A stretch of 64,000 bases of DNA from Nymphalis io (GCF_905147045.1 NC_065906.1:8866001-8930000), one strand, 5' to 3'; positions 20,746 through 32,514 are shown, counted from the stretch's first letter. Translations and numbers: made by a program. Notes: generated by a model from the letters alone, not told the origin.

Positions 20746-22559
20746 ATATAAAAAAAACAATTTAGTTTTTTTTTGTATTATTTATATCATTTATGATATA
20801 TACTGACTATTAGGGAAAATATATACAAAATTACTTATAACGTTAGACGAAGCTAAATGTATTTACGGGATTTTATTGTACAGGCGAATGAATACAAGTT
20901 AAGTTAAAGACTAACAAAATAAAAGTGAAAACGAACGTGGGAGCTTCCCTGTTAATGTTTATTTTCACTTCGCGTGTTTTTACAACTTTGCTTCTAATAA
21001 AATAATCAATGATTGATTGTGGTAATTGAACACAAATATTATAATTGATAAATAAATATTGTGATTATACTGTAGGCATATCAAAATTGAAATTTTCTTA
21101 TATTTCTAATTTGATTATTATCATTAATAAATTATCTTGTATTTATGAATCTATCTTAAACATAAAAAAATATCATATTTAAATTAAATTTTGTAAGATA
21201 TAAACAGTTGTATAAGATAAAAGAAGTTTATATTTATTAAATATTAAAAAAAACTATTATTTAAAACTGCGAGTACAAAGTAACTAGCTGGCTTAAAAGC
21301 CCCACTTAACAAGAAAGTGTTGTGAGTCCTAATATATTATTCAAGAGGTACATGTTGAAAATATCCTTAAGTAAGTGCATTGTATTGCTTTCATGACTAT
21401 AAAGAATGTAGTAAAAACACAACATAACTTTATGTCTTAAATCGTTTAAAAAACGTACCTGTATAAAATTTTTTTTTAATTTTCTCTTTGTATATAATAT
21501 ATGTATAGTTAATTTGGTTTTGCATACTTATGTCTATGTTGTGAAATCACGATACCTAAACCTCTATTCAATTAATCTACGTATACTAATATTATAAAAA
21601 GGTAAAATTTTGATATATATATAGAATTTATACTTAAACTTGAATTATTAGATAGACAGCGTAAAACATAGTTTCGAAATGAGGTTTTAGTTTACCTTAG
21701 TTTCGAACTTTGCTTTACAGTTATTTAACTGTTACGAACTCAAAACAATACCTAAAACACAGAAAACGTAATAGGTACTCTTTAGATTTCATAAAGGCGT
21801 ACAAAAGCATCTTTGTAGTCACTATTCTCTTTGTGTTTTTACGTTGTTATCCTACAAATTTTAATATGACACCATTATGATTGTTAGGCAAACATAACAA
21901 TCTTTTTAATTTAGTTGTGTAATATTTAGAGTTTACTACGAGTAGATTGTTAAGTAGGTAGATTATCTGTTAATTATTATATGTATTTATAAGCATGCTT
22001 TTTTTATTAAAATGAATATATATCAGGTTAATGATGAAAAAATATGCATTAAAATCCGTCGTTGTATCCTGGAGCTTAATAGTGTGAACCAAATGTTTAT
22101 AATATTCTTGTAATACAAGTTATATTATCTGTATTTAAGGGGATGCTATTCCCGCATTTTTAGAAGTATTCATTGTATTTGCAACGTTAAAGAAATATTG
22201 AGCAATTACGACCTTGACGAAAATTTTAAAATATAGTTTCAACATAATAATAATAATAATTAGTTAACCGTGATAATGATTTGTAACAAAGTTTAGGCAC
22301 ATAATACTTTACTCAAATTCAAAACTGTCAAAGTAAAATGCAATTTTAATCCTTCTGGATTTAAAGTATCTGGTTTTTGGTATAATTCTCTAATATAGAA
22401 TCATCATATCTTATAAGAGTATAGACTTAACGTCAAATAAAGGTTAACTTGATTTTTTTATTACTAGCTTTTATTTATTTTCAATATATTTTTTTTTGCA
22501 ATTAAATTTTATAGCAGTTCCATTTTTTGTAAAATGTGGTATTCCATTCCATTTTTGCA
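20746..22559. other. first-intron sequence, nothing recognised
   Basis: Strongly AT-rich, with no supported gene or repeat. A simple ATA/ATT run is at 22243-22262. Confidence 0.55.
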
Positions 22560-22830
22560 ATAATGTGATACTATAGAAATGGTCTCATGATCGGGCCATG
22601 AGGTGACCACAGGAACTCCTTATCTAGCTATCTACTCAACGAATTGCCGTCGTGCTTGGGCTTGTTGCCTTAACAAGTATATACCTAGATGGTGACTATG
22701 GTCTTATGACCGAGAGTCGGGCACAAGTACTCATCTCTAAATAGCCTGGCTACAGGAAATTCGCGGCGCTATAAATTCCGTATGTGGACTCCTTTCTCAG
22801 TTCTAGTACATGGTTTAAATAAAAGCTTGT
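22560..22830 (+). promoter_or_regulatory. candidate solo LTR or TATA/initiator promoter
   Basis: This 270-bp block has clearly higher GC than its surroundings. A TATA-like CTATAAATT lies at 22769-22777, and an initiator-like TCAGTT begins at 22797, about 27 bp downstream. AATAAA follows at 22818-22823. TATA, initiator and a poly(A) signal packed this tightly is the layout of an LTR R region, but I found no clear TG...CA ends, target duplication or coding body. A cellular promoter is the alternative. Confidence 0.35.
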
Positions 22831-23633
22831 TTCTAAAAGGTTTTTATTTTTATTATTAGTAAAAGTCTTTTGAGTAATGTGTTGGCGTAATTATGACTAC
22901 TAATGGCTTAACTTCTAATGATCAGTTTCATTCCGCTTTAAAATAGTATTTATTTAGGTCTTTGAAATGTATGTTTGCGAAAGCCGTTGTGTGTTTTAAT
23001 ACTTTTTAATCAATTTACTTTGCTATATATTTTTTATTTACTTATTAACTTTTTAATAATTTATTCAATGCGTGTTAGACAATAAATACAATTATATTCG
23101 AATTACTTATTGTCATAGTATAAATATAATTCCATTTAGGATCCAGCACCAAAAATGATCGTTAAACAAAAAATCCTAATAATTGATTTGATTAAAATAT
23201 ATTAGGGAATGGTCCTGTAAATTCAAGTCCGAACCTTAAGGTAGATATAAAATAATGTTTATTAAACTTAAATCTTATGTACCAACGAGGGTAGCATGAA
23301 CCAAAGAAAGCGAAGCAGCAAGCAATAGTAGGAAAAATATATAAGTACAAAAACCTTTTGTAATAGTATCGTTATTTTATGTTTTAAATTAAACTTTCCG
23401 ACGAAGACAAATAGAAACTATACAAGTTTCACTATTCGTTTGAGACAAATACGTCTTCTGTGAGGGTCGCCGGATTGTAGTCTAAAAATACAAAAAGCCT
23501 TATGCAGCAAATGAATAGAAACAAACAACAGAGAAAATTGTATTTTTCTTATCTCAATCTTACTTAATCTTATACGAGATTTTGTAAAAGGTAAAATGTT
23601 ATTGATGATAATTTGTTAAAATAGATAATGGAA
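22831..23633. other. first-intron sequence, nothing recognised
   Basis: AT-rich, with no gene or clear repeat supported. Confidence 0.5.
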
Positions 23634-23936
23634 GCCGAGATGGCCTAGTGGTAAGAACGCGTGAATCTTAACCGATGATTGTGGTTTCAAACCCGGGCAA
23701 GCACCACTGAATTTTCATGTGCTTAATTTGTGTTTATAATTCATCTCGTGCTTAACGGTGAAGGAAAACATCGTGAGGAAACCTGCATGTGTCTAATTTC
23801 ATTGAAATTCTGCCACATGTGTATTCAACCAACCCGCATTAGAGCAGCGTGGTGAAATAAGCTCCAAACCTTCTCCTCAAAAGGGAGAGGAGGCCTTAGC
23901 CCAGTAGTGGGACATTAACAGGCTGTTACTGTACTG
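23634..23936 (+). mobile_element. SINE family A, complete copy
   Basis: The head is GCCGAGATGGCCTAGTGG with the undisturbed head order (GCGTGAATCTTAACCGATGA), followed by the body and the end CAGGCTGTTACTGTACTG. An 8-bp duplication, TAGATAAT, is at 23622-23629 and 23937-23944, separated from the head by a few bases. Confidence 0.88.
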
Positions 23937-24034
23937 TAGATAATAATAATAATATATATAATATAAGATAAGTGTAAGTATATTAGTAAATGTATATATC
24001 TCTATAGAGGTAAATTTCGAAGATAGATAGATAG

Positions 24035-24425
24035 ATCGAGATTCTGTGGTTAGAACGGGTGATTGAAGGTTCAAACCCAGACAAGCATAATTTACTACTT
24101 ATGCGGTTTTTATAAAATAAATTTGCATATATATTATAAGTTACATTAAAATCCAATTACTTATATTCGTATATTATATGCATAGTATTTATGCTGAAAT
24201 TGTAAAGTCGTTAGAATTTCTGAACCTTACGAAGGTCACACGTTCTTTGGGTGCTACTGTTACTGAGTTTTTCAAGTGCAAAATGTTATGTTTCTACATG
24301 ATTCTTTATCTTGCCCTCCATGCTGGAGAAAAAGATCGTGAGAAAACCTTTAGTACAAGGGTGAGTTAGAAAAAAAGATCTAATAAAAAGAATAGAGGCG
24401 TTTACCCCCAGTTGGGGATGAAATT
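24035..24425 (+). repeat. decayed SINE family A-like copy
   Basis: TCTGTGGTTAGAACGGGTGA, GGTTCAAACCCAGACAAGC and later GAGAAAAAGATCGTGAGAAAA and GCGTTTACCCCCAGTTGGGG keep the order of the SINE. It contains long unrelated AT-rich stretches, so it may be two pieces. Confidence 0.45.
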
Positions 24426-25231
24426 CTCAAAATGTTTTTGGACTATATCGATTATTTAAAAAATAAACATAAATTACTTTACTAATTACAGCAGTCGAAA
24501 TGACTAATAACCCCAAGTAATGACATTTATGTAGATCTACCAATAAGTAAAAACGCTGTTATAATACCGTACAATATAACTACGAAACAGATCTGTAAGG
24601 AACAGTACTCATTTTGACACGGTCACTCCAAGTTTCAACAGACTTTTGCAACACTAGCGTTACAGCAACTCTCGTTACGGGAGGACCATGAAAACATCTC
24701 AACATTATTCAGTTTGTTTCGCGAGGTGGAATGGGTCAGGTACACTCGCGTTGTCAAGTGCTCTTCATACAATAATTTTTGGCGCAGAAACATCTTGCGG
24801 GCTGAAGGTCGAGAGATACCGAACGTGACTAAACTTTGCTTAAGAATTCGGGATAAAGGAATATAATGTTTGTTTGTTTCGTCTTCATGTGTGTACGTTC
24901 CTTGTTATCCCTTAACCAAAACTATTTTAATATCAAGTAAATGGTAACAATACGATGTTATATTATGGATGGCATCATGCACCACTATCTTATTAAATTT
25001 TATTTGGATAAATAAAAAAGGAGTACCTACTATGCAATAATCAAGAATATATTGTTGATAATGTAAATAAATAAAATTTAACTCATATGAATATAATGAA
25101 AAAGATATGCGGATAAAGTTTGAAAACATAACAATTGGTACAGAAATATATAATTTCGTTATAAATTAAAGTTTCTCACTTTCATTTCTTCAGTTTCATT
25201 CTTTTCGTTTTATTTTATTGTAAAGAAAAGG
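24426..25231. other. first-intron sequence with a GC-moderate patch
   Basis: 24600-24860 is GC-richer than its surroundings and contains ATTCAGTTTGTTTCGCGAGG, an initiator-like word. No reading frame or repeat could be assigned. The rest is AT-rich. Confidence 0.4.
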
Positions 25232-26212
25232 TGGGGGGCGGGGCTATGTAGGACTCGCCGACGTTAAAGGCACCGGAATACACACTAAAAACCAGCGGTA
25301 CCCACACCATCTTTTCGGGGGACGCCACGGGATCGCTTGCGCATACTACCGTGACGTCCTGACGGTAGGTTTTTACAGGCCTCCGAATTCTATGGAGTTT
25401 CTCGGGGTAAAGAGACCCCCTAGCCCCGCGAGACTTACTGGAGGAGAAGGTGTGCATAGCGCCGACGTCTTCTCCCCGGTCTTCTTCGGCAAAGCGGGTC
25501 AGCGGAAGCACTGTTCTAACGCTCTGCTCCACCTCCGCCGATCCTGGACGGTTGCCGCTCGACCTCGCTCGCTTCGCTTGGACAATTGTTGACAAGTGTT
25601 GCTGCCGTCCATGACACTACGATAGCCACGTATCGCTCTTACCGCTATGACTCTCTGCGGTCTCCGCAGAAGAGCCTTGTTACGAACGGTGAGAACGTCC
25701 AACCCAGATGGGTGCACCGTACATCGCCTTGGAGCGCACCACACCAGCGTATAAAAGCTGGCAAGGTGTTTCCAGCCCTCCTACGTTGGGTAGGTGGCAG
25801 CGGCGTTAATGAGCTTCGGGCTCAGTTGGACAAAATGGTGCCCGAAGCTCCATCTTCCATCCAGAATCAGGCCCAGATACCTATCTGGATCTGCACTTTA
25901 ATTACCGTCCGAGGGACGGTGATAAATGCCCCTCGAGGGGGACCCCAATGTGGACCGTGGAATAGGAGGGCCTCCGTTTTTGTTACAGAAACCCTCAAGC
26001 CCAGCATCCTAATCTGATCCACCGTGAGTGACGCTTCGACCTCAGCCAGGCGGGCCGCCTCCTGAAAGGTGCGTCCCGTCACCATGATGAGGGTGTAGTT
26101 CGCATAGCACTGCACCCCCATCCCGGGAAGGACCGGTGCCCGCAGGAGCCAGTCAAAGCCGACGTTCCATAGGATTGGGCCGAGAACCGACCCCTGTGGA
26201 ACACCGCAGCTT
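25232..26212 (-). mobile_element. dead R1-clade LINE fragment (reverse transcriptase and 3' UTR)
   Basis: On the minus strand, from about 26208, it reads CGVPQGSVLGPILWNVGFDW, then a stretch with VQCYANYTLI, then LGLRVSVTKTEALLFHGP. These are reverse-transcriptase palm motifs of R1-type non-LTR elements. The catalytic YADD box reads YANY, so the active site is lost. A frameshift follows around 25885. A later frame carries NKALLRRPQRVIAVRAIRGY, the region after the palm. The C-terminal zinc finger is missing, and GC-rich 3' UTR-like sequence runs to about 25232. The block is about twice as GC-rich as its surroundings. Predicted ORFs on the opposite strand are shadows. Confidence 0.82.
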
Positions 26213-26274
26213 ACTCAACTCGAATGTTTATGTAACCACTACAACAGGAGAAAGATTAGGAGTAAGATCAATGA

Positions 26275-26420
26275 CATGTTTTCAGAAACACTAGAGCTTA
26301 TTACTGTCGATCTCCAAACTCCGGGTTGCTACGAAAATCTCTTGCCAGAAAAAGTCAATGGTTTTTTACTGAGCCGATTTTCTTTAAATCTCGGAATTTT
26401 CTGGATGTAAATTCTACTTA
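26275..26420 (-). repeat. decayed SINE family C fragment
   Basis: ATCTCCAAACTCCGGGTTGC, CAGAAAAAGTCAATGG and TTTTTTACTGAGCCGA correspond to the middle of SINE family C. Confidence 0.45.
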
Positions 26421-26525
26421 TTTATAATGGACTGAAACGGGACCAATCTGATACGTTGTTACCATATACCGCAATATCTAAATCAAACATAACTGTCAAC
26501 ACTGTCAGTATTTGGTAATTAAATA

Positions 26526-26583
26526 AAAGATATGTTTTTTTCAATATTTATGTATAAAGATATGTTTTTTTCAAAAGTTTATG
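26526..26583. repeat. tandem direct repeat, about 30 bp, two units
   Basis: AAAGATATGTTTTTTTCAA followed by TTTATGTA occurs twice in a row with slight variation. Confidence 0.8.
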
Positions 26584-27080
26584 TAATATGTCATCTTGGT
26601 GTAGCCATTCGCAAAAAATAATTGACAGTTGTAACGGCCCTGTAATAGTATCGACTCGGTGTCTATTTAGCTCCAAAAATCCGTAGAAGCGATTCTGATT
26701 CAAAATTCATAAATAGAATCATTATCAAAAGAGAACAGATGATAAAGACATTACATACATTTTTATATTATGATTTCCATTTTCCATTTCGTGATTTGTA
26801 TTCAGTTTTCTTAAAATTTTATTTATTTGTGATTTTAAACGCATTATGCCGTATACATGTATGCAGTTTAAACAAAAGATCTATAGATGTCACAACCTTG
26901 TATCAGTCTTATAAGCGACTCGACAAAGGAGACAATGAAAAATGATTACCTCGTTAAACATTTAGTTTCTTTACGTAAAATATGTCCTTCATCCTTAATT
27001 TAAAATTTAATTAGATAAAATGCCATTTTAACGAGGACTTTCTTGGCTATCGTCTTCTTTGTGATTCCTTCTTTTATTTT

Positions 27081-27114
27081 CCATTTTATTGCGCTTCTTT
27101 TAGCAATAAAATGG
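27081..27114. repeat. inverted repeat, 12-bp arms
   Basis: CCATTTTATTGC at 27081-27092 is the exact reverse complement of GCAATAAAATGG at 27103-27114, with a 10-base loop. Confidence 0.88.
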
Positions 27115-27395
27115 ACTGAGAGTCCAATGCAATATATTCCGTCGTTTCAAGTTTTATCACTGGTCTCCATGTCTATGGCTGTTTCCTGCAATTGAACTTA
27201 ATATTTAAAATGGAAATGAATACTTCAGGAACGTTCTTTTTGCTTGTACACGTGAAAAATTGTTTTTTAAAAATAATAATAGAACCGACGTCACAATACA
27301 AACAAATTGTGGAGTTATTTGCATAAATTGGCATTTAGAGCTGAAAATGTTTCTAGTATCTATCAATGATTTCGTACTTTATTTTATTTTTATAT

Positions 27396-27482
27396 CCTTT
27401 TTGCACACGAAATGTTATATATATAACATTTTGTGTGCAAAATATAACATGTTATATATATAACATTTTGTGTGCAAAAAGG
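27396..27482. repeat. 87-bp palindromic element
   Basis: It begins CCTTTTTGCACACGAAATG and ends with the reverse complement CATTTTGTGTGCAAAAAGG (one mismatch). Inside, ATGTTATATATATAACAT occurs twice and TTTTGTGTGCAAAA once more. Almost the whole element can fold on itself. It resembles a tiny terminal-inverted-repeat element, but no target duplication is obvious. Confidence 0.8.
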
Positions 27483-27663
27483 TGCAATTTTGTTTTATAT
27501 AAATGTGTTTATAGACACTCTTAATAAGAATTTAAGTATAAAAGATTTTTAAATTATATTATCAATATTACAGGTCAGATCTAACAACAATTTTAATAAA
27601 TAGCATTACAATATTAAAATAAAAATATTGAAAACAACAAGTTTCCGTCTCTCCGAGTAAGGT

Positions 27664-27956
27664 AGGTGTTCAATTCTATTCTATAACAATTTACAAATTA
27701 TATATTAAAGACTTATATTAAAAGATAATTACAATTACTCATATTATTTGTGATTATAATTCATCTCGTGCTTGACAGTGAAGGAAAACAACGTGAGGAA
27801 ACCTGCATGTGTCTAATTTCACTGAAATTCTGCCACATTTATATTCCACCAACCCGCACTGGAGCAGCGTGGAGGACTAAACTCCAAACCTTCTCCTCAA
27901 AAAGGAAGAGGCCTTTAGGCCAGCTGTGGGACATTCACAGGTTACGGTTACTGAAT
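27664..27956 (+). mobile_element. SINE family A variant, 5'-truncated, with AT-rich insert
   Basis: The body (TCATCTCGTGCTTGACAGTG to GGACATTCACAGGTTACGG) is a normal SINE A 3' half. Upstream, 27664-27745 matches the AT-rich insert of the copy at 44396-44692 (TTCAATTCTATTCT, ACAATTTACAAATTATA, AATTACAATTACTCATAT). The tRNA-like head is absent here. Confidence 0.7.
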
Positions 27957-28017
27957 ATAATTATTTAAACGATTATAAATACTTAAAAAAGCCCTTGGTA
28001 TTCATTATTTTCATGCT

Positions 28018-28019
<2 letters not shown>

Positions 28020-28072
<53 letters not shown>

Positions 28073-28086
28073 TATATATATATATA
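28020..28086. repeat. TA microsatellite
   Basis: A long TA run is interrupted once by TGTACA. Confidence 0.97.
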
Positions 28087-29939
28087 ACTTAACGGAAAAT
28101 ATCATCCTTGTGGCCAAATCACTTGTCAACGATAACATAGAAAAATAGTACCATAGAATAAGTGTACCTAGTCATTTTAATGAACTGTATGTTTTTCAAT
28201 ATAAAATCAAATAAGACACGATTGTATTATATAATATTACGTTTTGTTACACCTTAGGTTAAAAAGTTCATTTTATCTCGCAAGCTGCTAAGTCATCAAC
28301 GTAATTCATAATTTGTGTCTATATAAAGGTTTTTTTGTCGTGTGATGATAGAGAGTAAGATACGATAATGTTCTCAACGAATAAACTTGTGCTACAATAT
28401 TATTATTTTTTTATATCCTTTTCTAAAAAAAGTACCAATGAAATCGTTAAAAAATAAATACTAGGCTTTGAAATATGCATACGTTGTAGAAGTGACTCAG
28501 GGAGTTTAACTGTTCAAATTTGCTTCTTCCAGCTCCATCAATCGCTTTTAAAGATAATACTTTATTTACCATACGTAAACTGGCCAGATTTGATTTTTAA
28601 TAATTAATATAAACCTACAGTTAAAAACTGTTAATAGTATTACCGAAGCTTGTAAATGAATACGAAAATATTTGAAAACTTTTTTTGTCTTATAAATATA
28701 AGTCAATATATTAAATATTATTATTATATACATTTGAAAGATTATATACTTTTTTTTTTATAAAAAGAGAAAGGATAAATCGAATAACTGTCCAAATGTG
28801 CTTTTTATATATTACATAAATTTATGTATTAAGAGATACTTTAATAATCTCGAAAGATTATAAATTAAAAGTAATATATTTTACCAAAAACTTGGTGATT
28901 AAGTAGGCAATAAATAAAATGCACGCTCGTGAGTTTTATGAGGTAATCATCCAAAGTAGCTGAATAGCAATTGAGGTACCTCAGCACCAGCCGAGTGTTC
29001 AAAGGGCGAGGGGAGAGCCATTCATAAAACTAAGCCCGATCGATATGAAAGTCTTACCAATTCACTTTCGGATCCATTGACATAAACTTCTTACTTACAT
29101 CCATTACATGCGATGTTCGGTCTCTCGGTTAGGAAGACAATTGAAGAGAGCAATGTATAGTCCGCTTTGAAAACATTGTAAAATGATTCCATAACATTAT
29201 TCTCAAAGTTCGGGTCCTATAACTGACGTGATTCAAAGGACTAGCCGAAAAGATAACAACTATAAATGGAAAAAGATATTCACAAAAGTGAAATTATTGA
29301 TTAAATTAATATAGTTATTCTTAATTAGCTGACCGACCTGGCTTCGTACTGTAGGTAACATTCATGCAAAGTTACCCTTCTGATTGTCCAATTTTCAAAA
29401 ATCCTTTCTTAGGTAAGATATAAATATATACAAGTAATGTTTGATCAAAAAGGTTCAAGACAAAATAAACAATATACTCTAAATATTTAAAGGGTAAAGT
29501 CCTGACTGACTGACTATCGACATACACCATAAATTTACGCGTATGTTTTTAATTGTTGCGATGCTTGAGGTGTTGATAATTATCCGAAATTAATTTTAGG
29601 AAGGTACTGCCTTCTATCTTAATACTTTTCATTTTTTTCTTCTTAGTACACCAAGATATATAAGTCTAATAACCTTAAATGCTCCGATGCAATAATAACA
29701 CGTATGATAAATAGATATAAATAAACAGCAAAGTGCAGCAAGACACAATCTTGACTTAGAACTCAAGTTTAGTTGAATTTTAGTAGATTTAATTTGATTT
29801 AACTTATTTAATTAACTCAATTCCATCTAATTTCCATAAAATTTGATTCAATTATTATTTTTGTCAATTAAAATGATTATTATTTTTGTAAATTGTTTTC
29901 TACTGTGCTAATGAATGATGATCTCTATTGGTTGAAATA
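28087..29939. other. first-intron sequence, nothing recognised
   Basis: AT-rich. The segment at 28930-29160 has a more balanced composition without a reading frame or known repeat. A CTGACTGACTGACTATC phrase near 29492 echoes one near 7300. Confidence 0.45.
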
Positions 29940-32144
29940 TTTTTTTTTTTTTTTTTTTTTTTATATTCGCCGGGAGGGCAAATGACTCTACTCCACCTGA
30001 TGGTAAGTGGTAGTAGAGTCCAAACGCGACGACGGCCAGTACAGACGGGAAAAACGTTCTGCACTAGCCGCCTTCGCCTTGCCGGCCCGCAAGATGCCTC
30101 TTCACGCCTCGTTTGAAGGAACCCGGGTTGTAAGAGGAGGGGAACACGTGAGCTGGTAAGGAATTCCATTTTTTGGAAGTGCGACAAAGAAAGGAGTTGC
30201 CAAATTTCTTTGTTCGCGATGGAATTGATGTCACAGTTAGGCGGTGACATCGAGAACCAGCTCGCGTGGACTTAAGAAGGAAGGGGGAAGCGGGAATTAG
30301 AGAGAATAATTCTTCAGAGCACTCGCCGTGATACAGTCGATAGAAAGCGCTCAGTGCTGCTATCTCACGACGCAATTGTAAAGGTTCAAGGGTGTTTGTG
30401 ACCTTTACGTCGCCAATAATGCGTACGGCACGTCGCTGCAACCGGTCCAAGGCCTCAAGTAGGTACTTAGCGGAGCCATCCCAAAGGTGCGAGCAATATT
30501 CCACGCAAGACCGTACCTGTGTTTTGTACAGCAAGCACAGTTGTTGTGGCGTGAAAAATCGCCGCACCTTGTTCAGAACTCCGAGTTTCCGTGAAGCTGT
30601 TTTTATAACAGCCTCGATGTAATCCCTTGGACTAAGGTCGCAGCGAACGTCAATCCCCAGCATGGCGATTTTGCTTTGCATCACCAGCGGAGTACCACAG
30701 AGGGAGGGAAGAGGGGAAAATGTTGACTTTTTCGCCGTGAGAGCGCATACCTGTGTTTTCTTGGCATTAAACTCAACAAGATTATCAGAGCCCCATTTGG
30801 CGATGAGCTCTAACGTCCTATCGAGTTCAATGACAAGATTCTCCCGCCTCTCCTCAGTTTCCGCCCGCCCAGCCACTGCGCGTCCGTGGTATCCACCATG
30901 CACTGTACTATCGTCTGCATAGCAATGTATGTTCCCAAGGGAGAGCATATCATTGATATGCAAAAGAAAGAGTGTGGGAGATAGCACAGATCCCTGGGGG
31001 ACCCCAGCATTCACTACATAGAATTGTGAAGCGCAACCATCTACTAAAACACGAAGGCTACGCTTGTGTAGGAAGCTGGCAATCCAGGTGCATAGCTGAG
31101 CAGGCAGACCATATGCCGGTAGCTTGGAGAGAAGACTTCTGTGCCAGACCCTGTCGAAAGCCTTGGAGATATCGAGGCTGACAGCCAACGATTCTCCATG
31201 CTTGTCGATAGCTTCACCCCAGAGGTGTGTTACGTACGCTAGAAGATCACCTGTGGACCGTTTTGGTCGAAACCCGTACTGACGGTCATTAATTAGACAG
31301 TGATCTTCTAGGTAATGGATCAGTTGGTTGTTTAAAATCCGTTCCATCACCTTACAAAGTACTGAGGTGATAGCTATTGGCCGATAATTTGCCGGGTCAG
31401 ACCGATCCCCTTTTTTGGGAACCGCTTGCACATTAGCTCTTCTCCAAGCCTCCGGCACACTTCCCGAAGAGAGAGAAAGTTGGAACAGGCGCGTTAACAC
31501 AGGAGACAGCTCCGCTGCGCACTTCTTCAGCACTATGGCTGGTATTCCATCGGGACCGCTAGCTTTCCGTACATCAAGTGATTGCAGCTCCGCACGCACA
31601 TCACGTTGCCTGATTTTGATGTCAGGCATCGTATGGCCACATGCAGGTATTGTAGGTGGCAGTGCACTACAATCATCGATGACGGAATTGTCGGCAAAGA
31701 GTTTAGCCAGGAGATCAGCTTGCTCTTGCGGACTGTGAGCTAGCGATCCGTCCGGATTTCTGAGCGGTGGCAGCGAAGGTTGGCAGAAATTGTTTTGCAC
31801 AGACTTGGTCAGACGCCAGAAGCTACGGGAGCCCCTAGGATGCGACACAAGGTCATGACCAATCTGTACAATGCGCTGTGCATCCGCTCTCGTGTATGCC
31901 TTTCTACAGGACTTGGAATTTTTATTATAGTTTGCTTTCAGTGAGTCAATGTTAGATGCCCCGCTAATACAGCCGTTGATCCACTTGCGATATGCCGCCT
32001 GCTTAGATGATACAGCATCGGCACATTCACGAGTGAACCAACGGTTACGCGTACTCCTACTGACGAGATCTGAGCTAGGAATGTAGTATTCCATTCCCAG
32101 CATGATCTCGCCAGCAACAGCAGCGGCACTAGCTGACGGGTCAA
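29940..32144 (-). mobile_element. 5'-truncated CR1/jockey-like LINE insertion
   Basis: The 3' end is marked by a 20-odd base T-run at 29940-29962, the A-tail on the minus strand. A 3' UTR of about 100 bp follows, then the large open frame 30064-32103. The frame continues upstream of its first Met to about 32140 without a stop and then ends abruptly, so the endonuclease and any ORF1 are missing. No clear target duplication could be found. The same 3' UTR occurs at 37297-37370 and 41817-42144. Confidence 0.88.
30064..32103 (-). CDS. LINE ORF2 reverse transcriptase, 679 codons, endonuclease truncated
   Basis: This is the reverse transcriptase of a non-LTR retrotransposon. Domains from the first Met: a linker to residue 160; RT fingers with ASGPDGIPAIVLKK (about 181-194) and NYRPIAITSVLCKVMERI (239-256); motif A SLDISKAFDRVWH (309-321); GVPQGSVLSPTLF (367-379); catalytic YADD (395-398); then thumb and a C-terminal region ending WNSLPAHVFPSSYNPGSFKRGV. 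That tail is typical of CR1/jockey-type elements rather than R1 elements. All core residues are present and there is no frameshift, so the copy is young. The first Met is only the first ATG in a truncated frame, not a true start. The smaller frames on both strands here are shadows. Confidence 0.88.
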   Translation of the reverse strand: MLGMEYYIPSSDLVSRSTRNRWFTRECADAVSSKQAAYRKWINGCISGASNIDSLKANYNKNSKSCRKAYTRADAQRIVQIGHDLVSHPRGSRSFWRLTKSVQNNFCQPSLPPLRNPDGSLAHSPQEQADLLAKLFADNSVIDDCSALPPTIPACGHTMPDIKIRQRDVRAELQSLDVRKASGPDGIPAIVLKKCAAELSPVLTRLFQLSLSSGSVPEAWRRANVQAVPKKGDRSDPANYRPIAITSVLCKVMERILNNQLIHYLEDHCLINDRQYGFRPKRSTGDLLAYVTHLWGEAIDKHGESLAVSLDISKAFDRVWHRSLLSKLPAYGLPAQLCTWIASFLHKRSLRVLVDGCASQFYVVNAGVPQGSVLSPTLFLLHINDMLSLGNIHCYADDSTVHGGYHGRAVAGRAETEERRENLVIELDRTLELIAKWGSDNLVEFNAKKTQVCALTAKKSTFSPLPSLCGTPLVMQSKIAMLGIDVRCDLSPRDYIEAVIKTASRKLGVLNKVRRFFTPQQLCLLYKTQVRSCVEYCSHLWDGSAKYLLEALDRLQRRAVRIIGDVKVTNTLEPLQLRREIAALSAFYRLYHGECSEELFSLIPASPFLLKSTRAGSRCHRLTVTSIPSRTKKFGNSFLCRTSKKWNSLPAHVFPSSYNPGSFKRGVKRHLAGRQGEGG

Positions 32145-32514
32145 ATAAATGCTTATTATTAATATTATTAAATACTTATCATTTACAGGACTTACTTTAA
32201 GTACAGGACTTACTTCCTATTTTTGTTTTGTCAGCTCGTGGTTATTCTTTGCGTTTATTCACATAATATTATTTGTTAAATAGGACTTTTTATTCTGATA
32301 CTTTATTTAAATTACATTGTAATTTTTTTTTCGTAATTTTGATTATTTTTTAATAAATATATTAGTATATACTTTATTATTCATTAAAATTAAGTATTGT
32401 TCATACCTTTTAGTGATGTGTTCAGACAGAACAAAATATTCCACGTGTATTTATGATCTGTAATAGTTTTATAATTCATTGTTGGTGTGCCATATAAAGT
32501 AAATAAATACGATA

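Noticed and set aside
25392..26017. Plus-strand open frames of 66 and 143 codons
   Set aside because: They are antisense shadows of the GC-rich R1-type element, whose RT motifs are on the minus strand.
28020..28086. CRISPR-like or satellite array
   Set aside because: These runs are simple TA microsatellites. No spaced direct repeats were found anywhere in the window.
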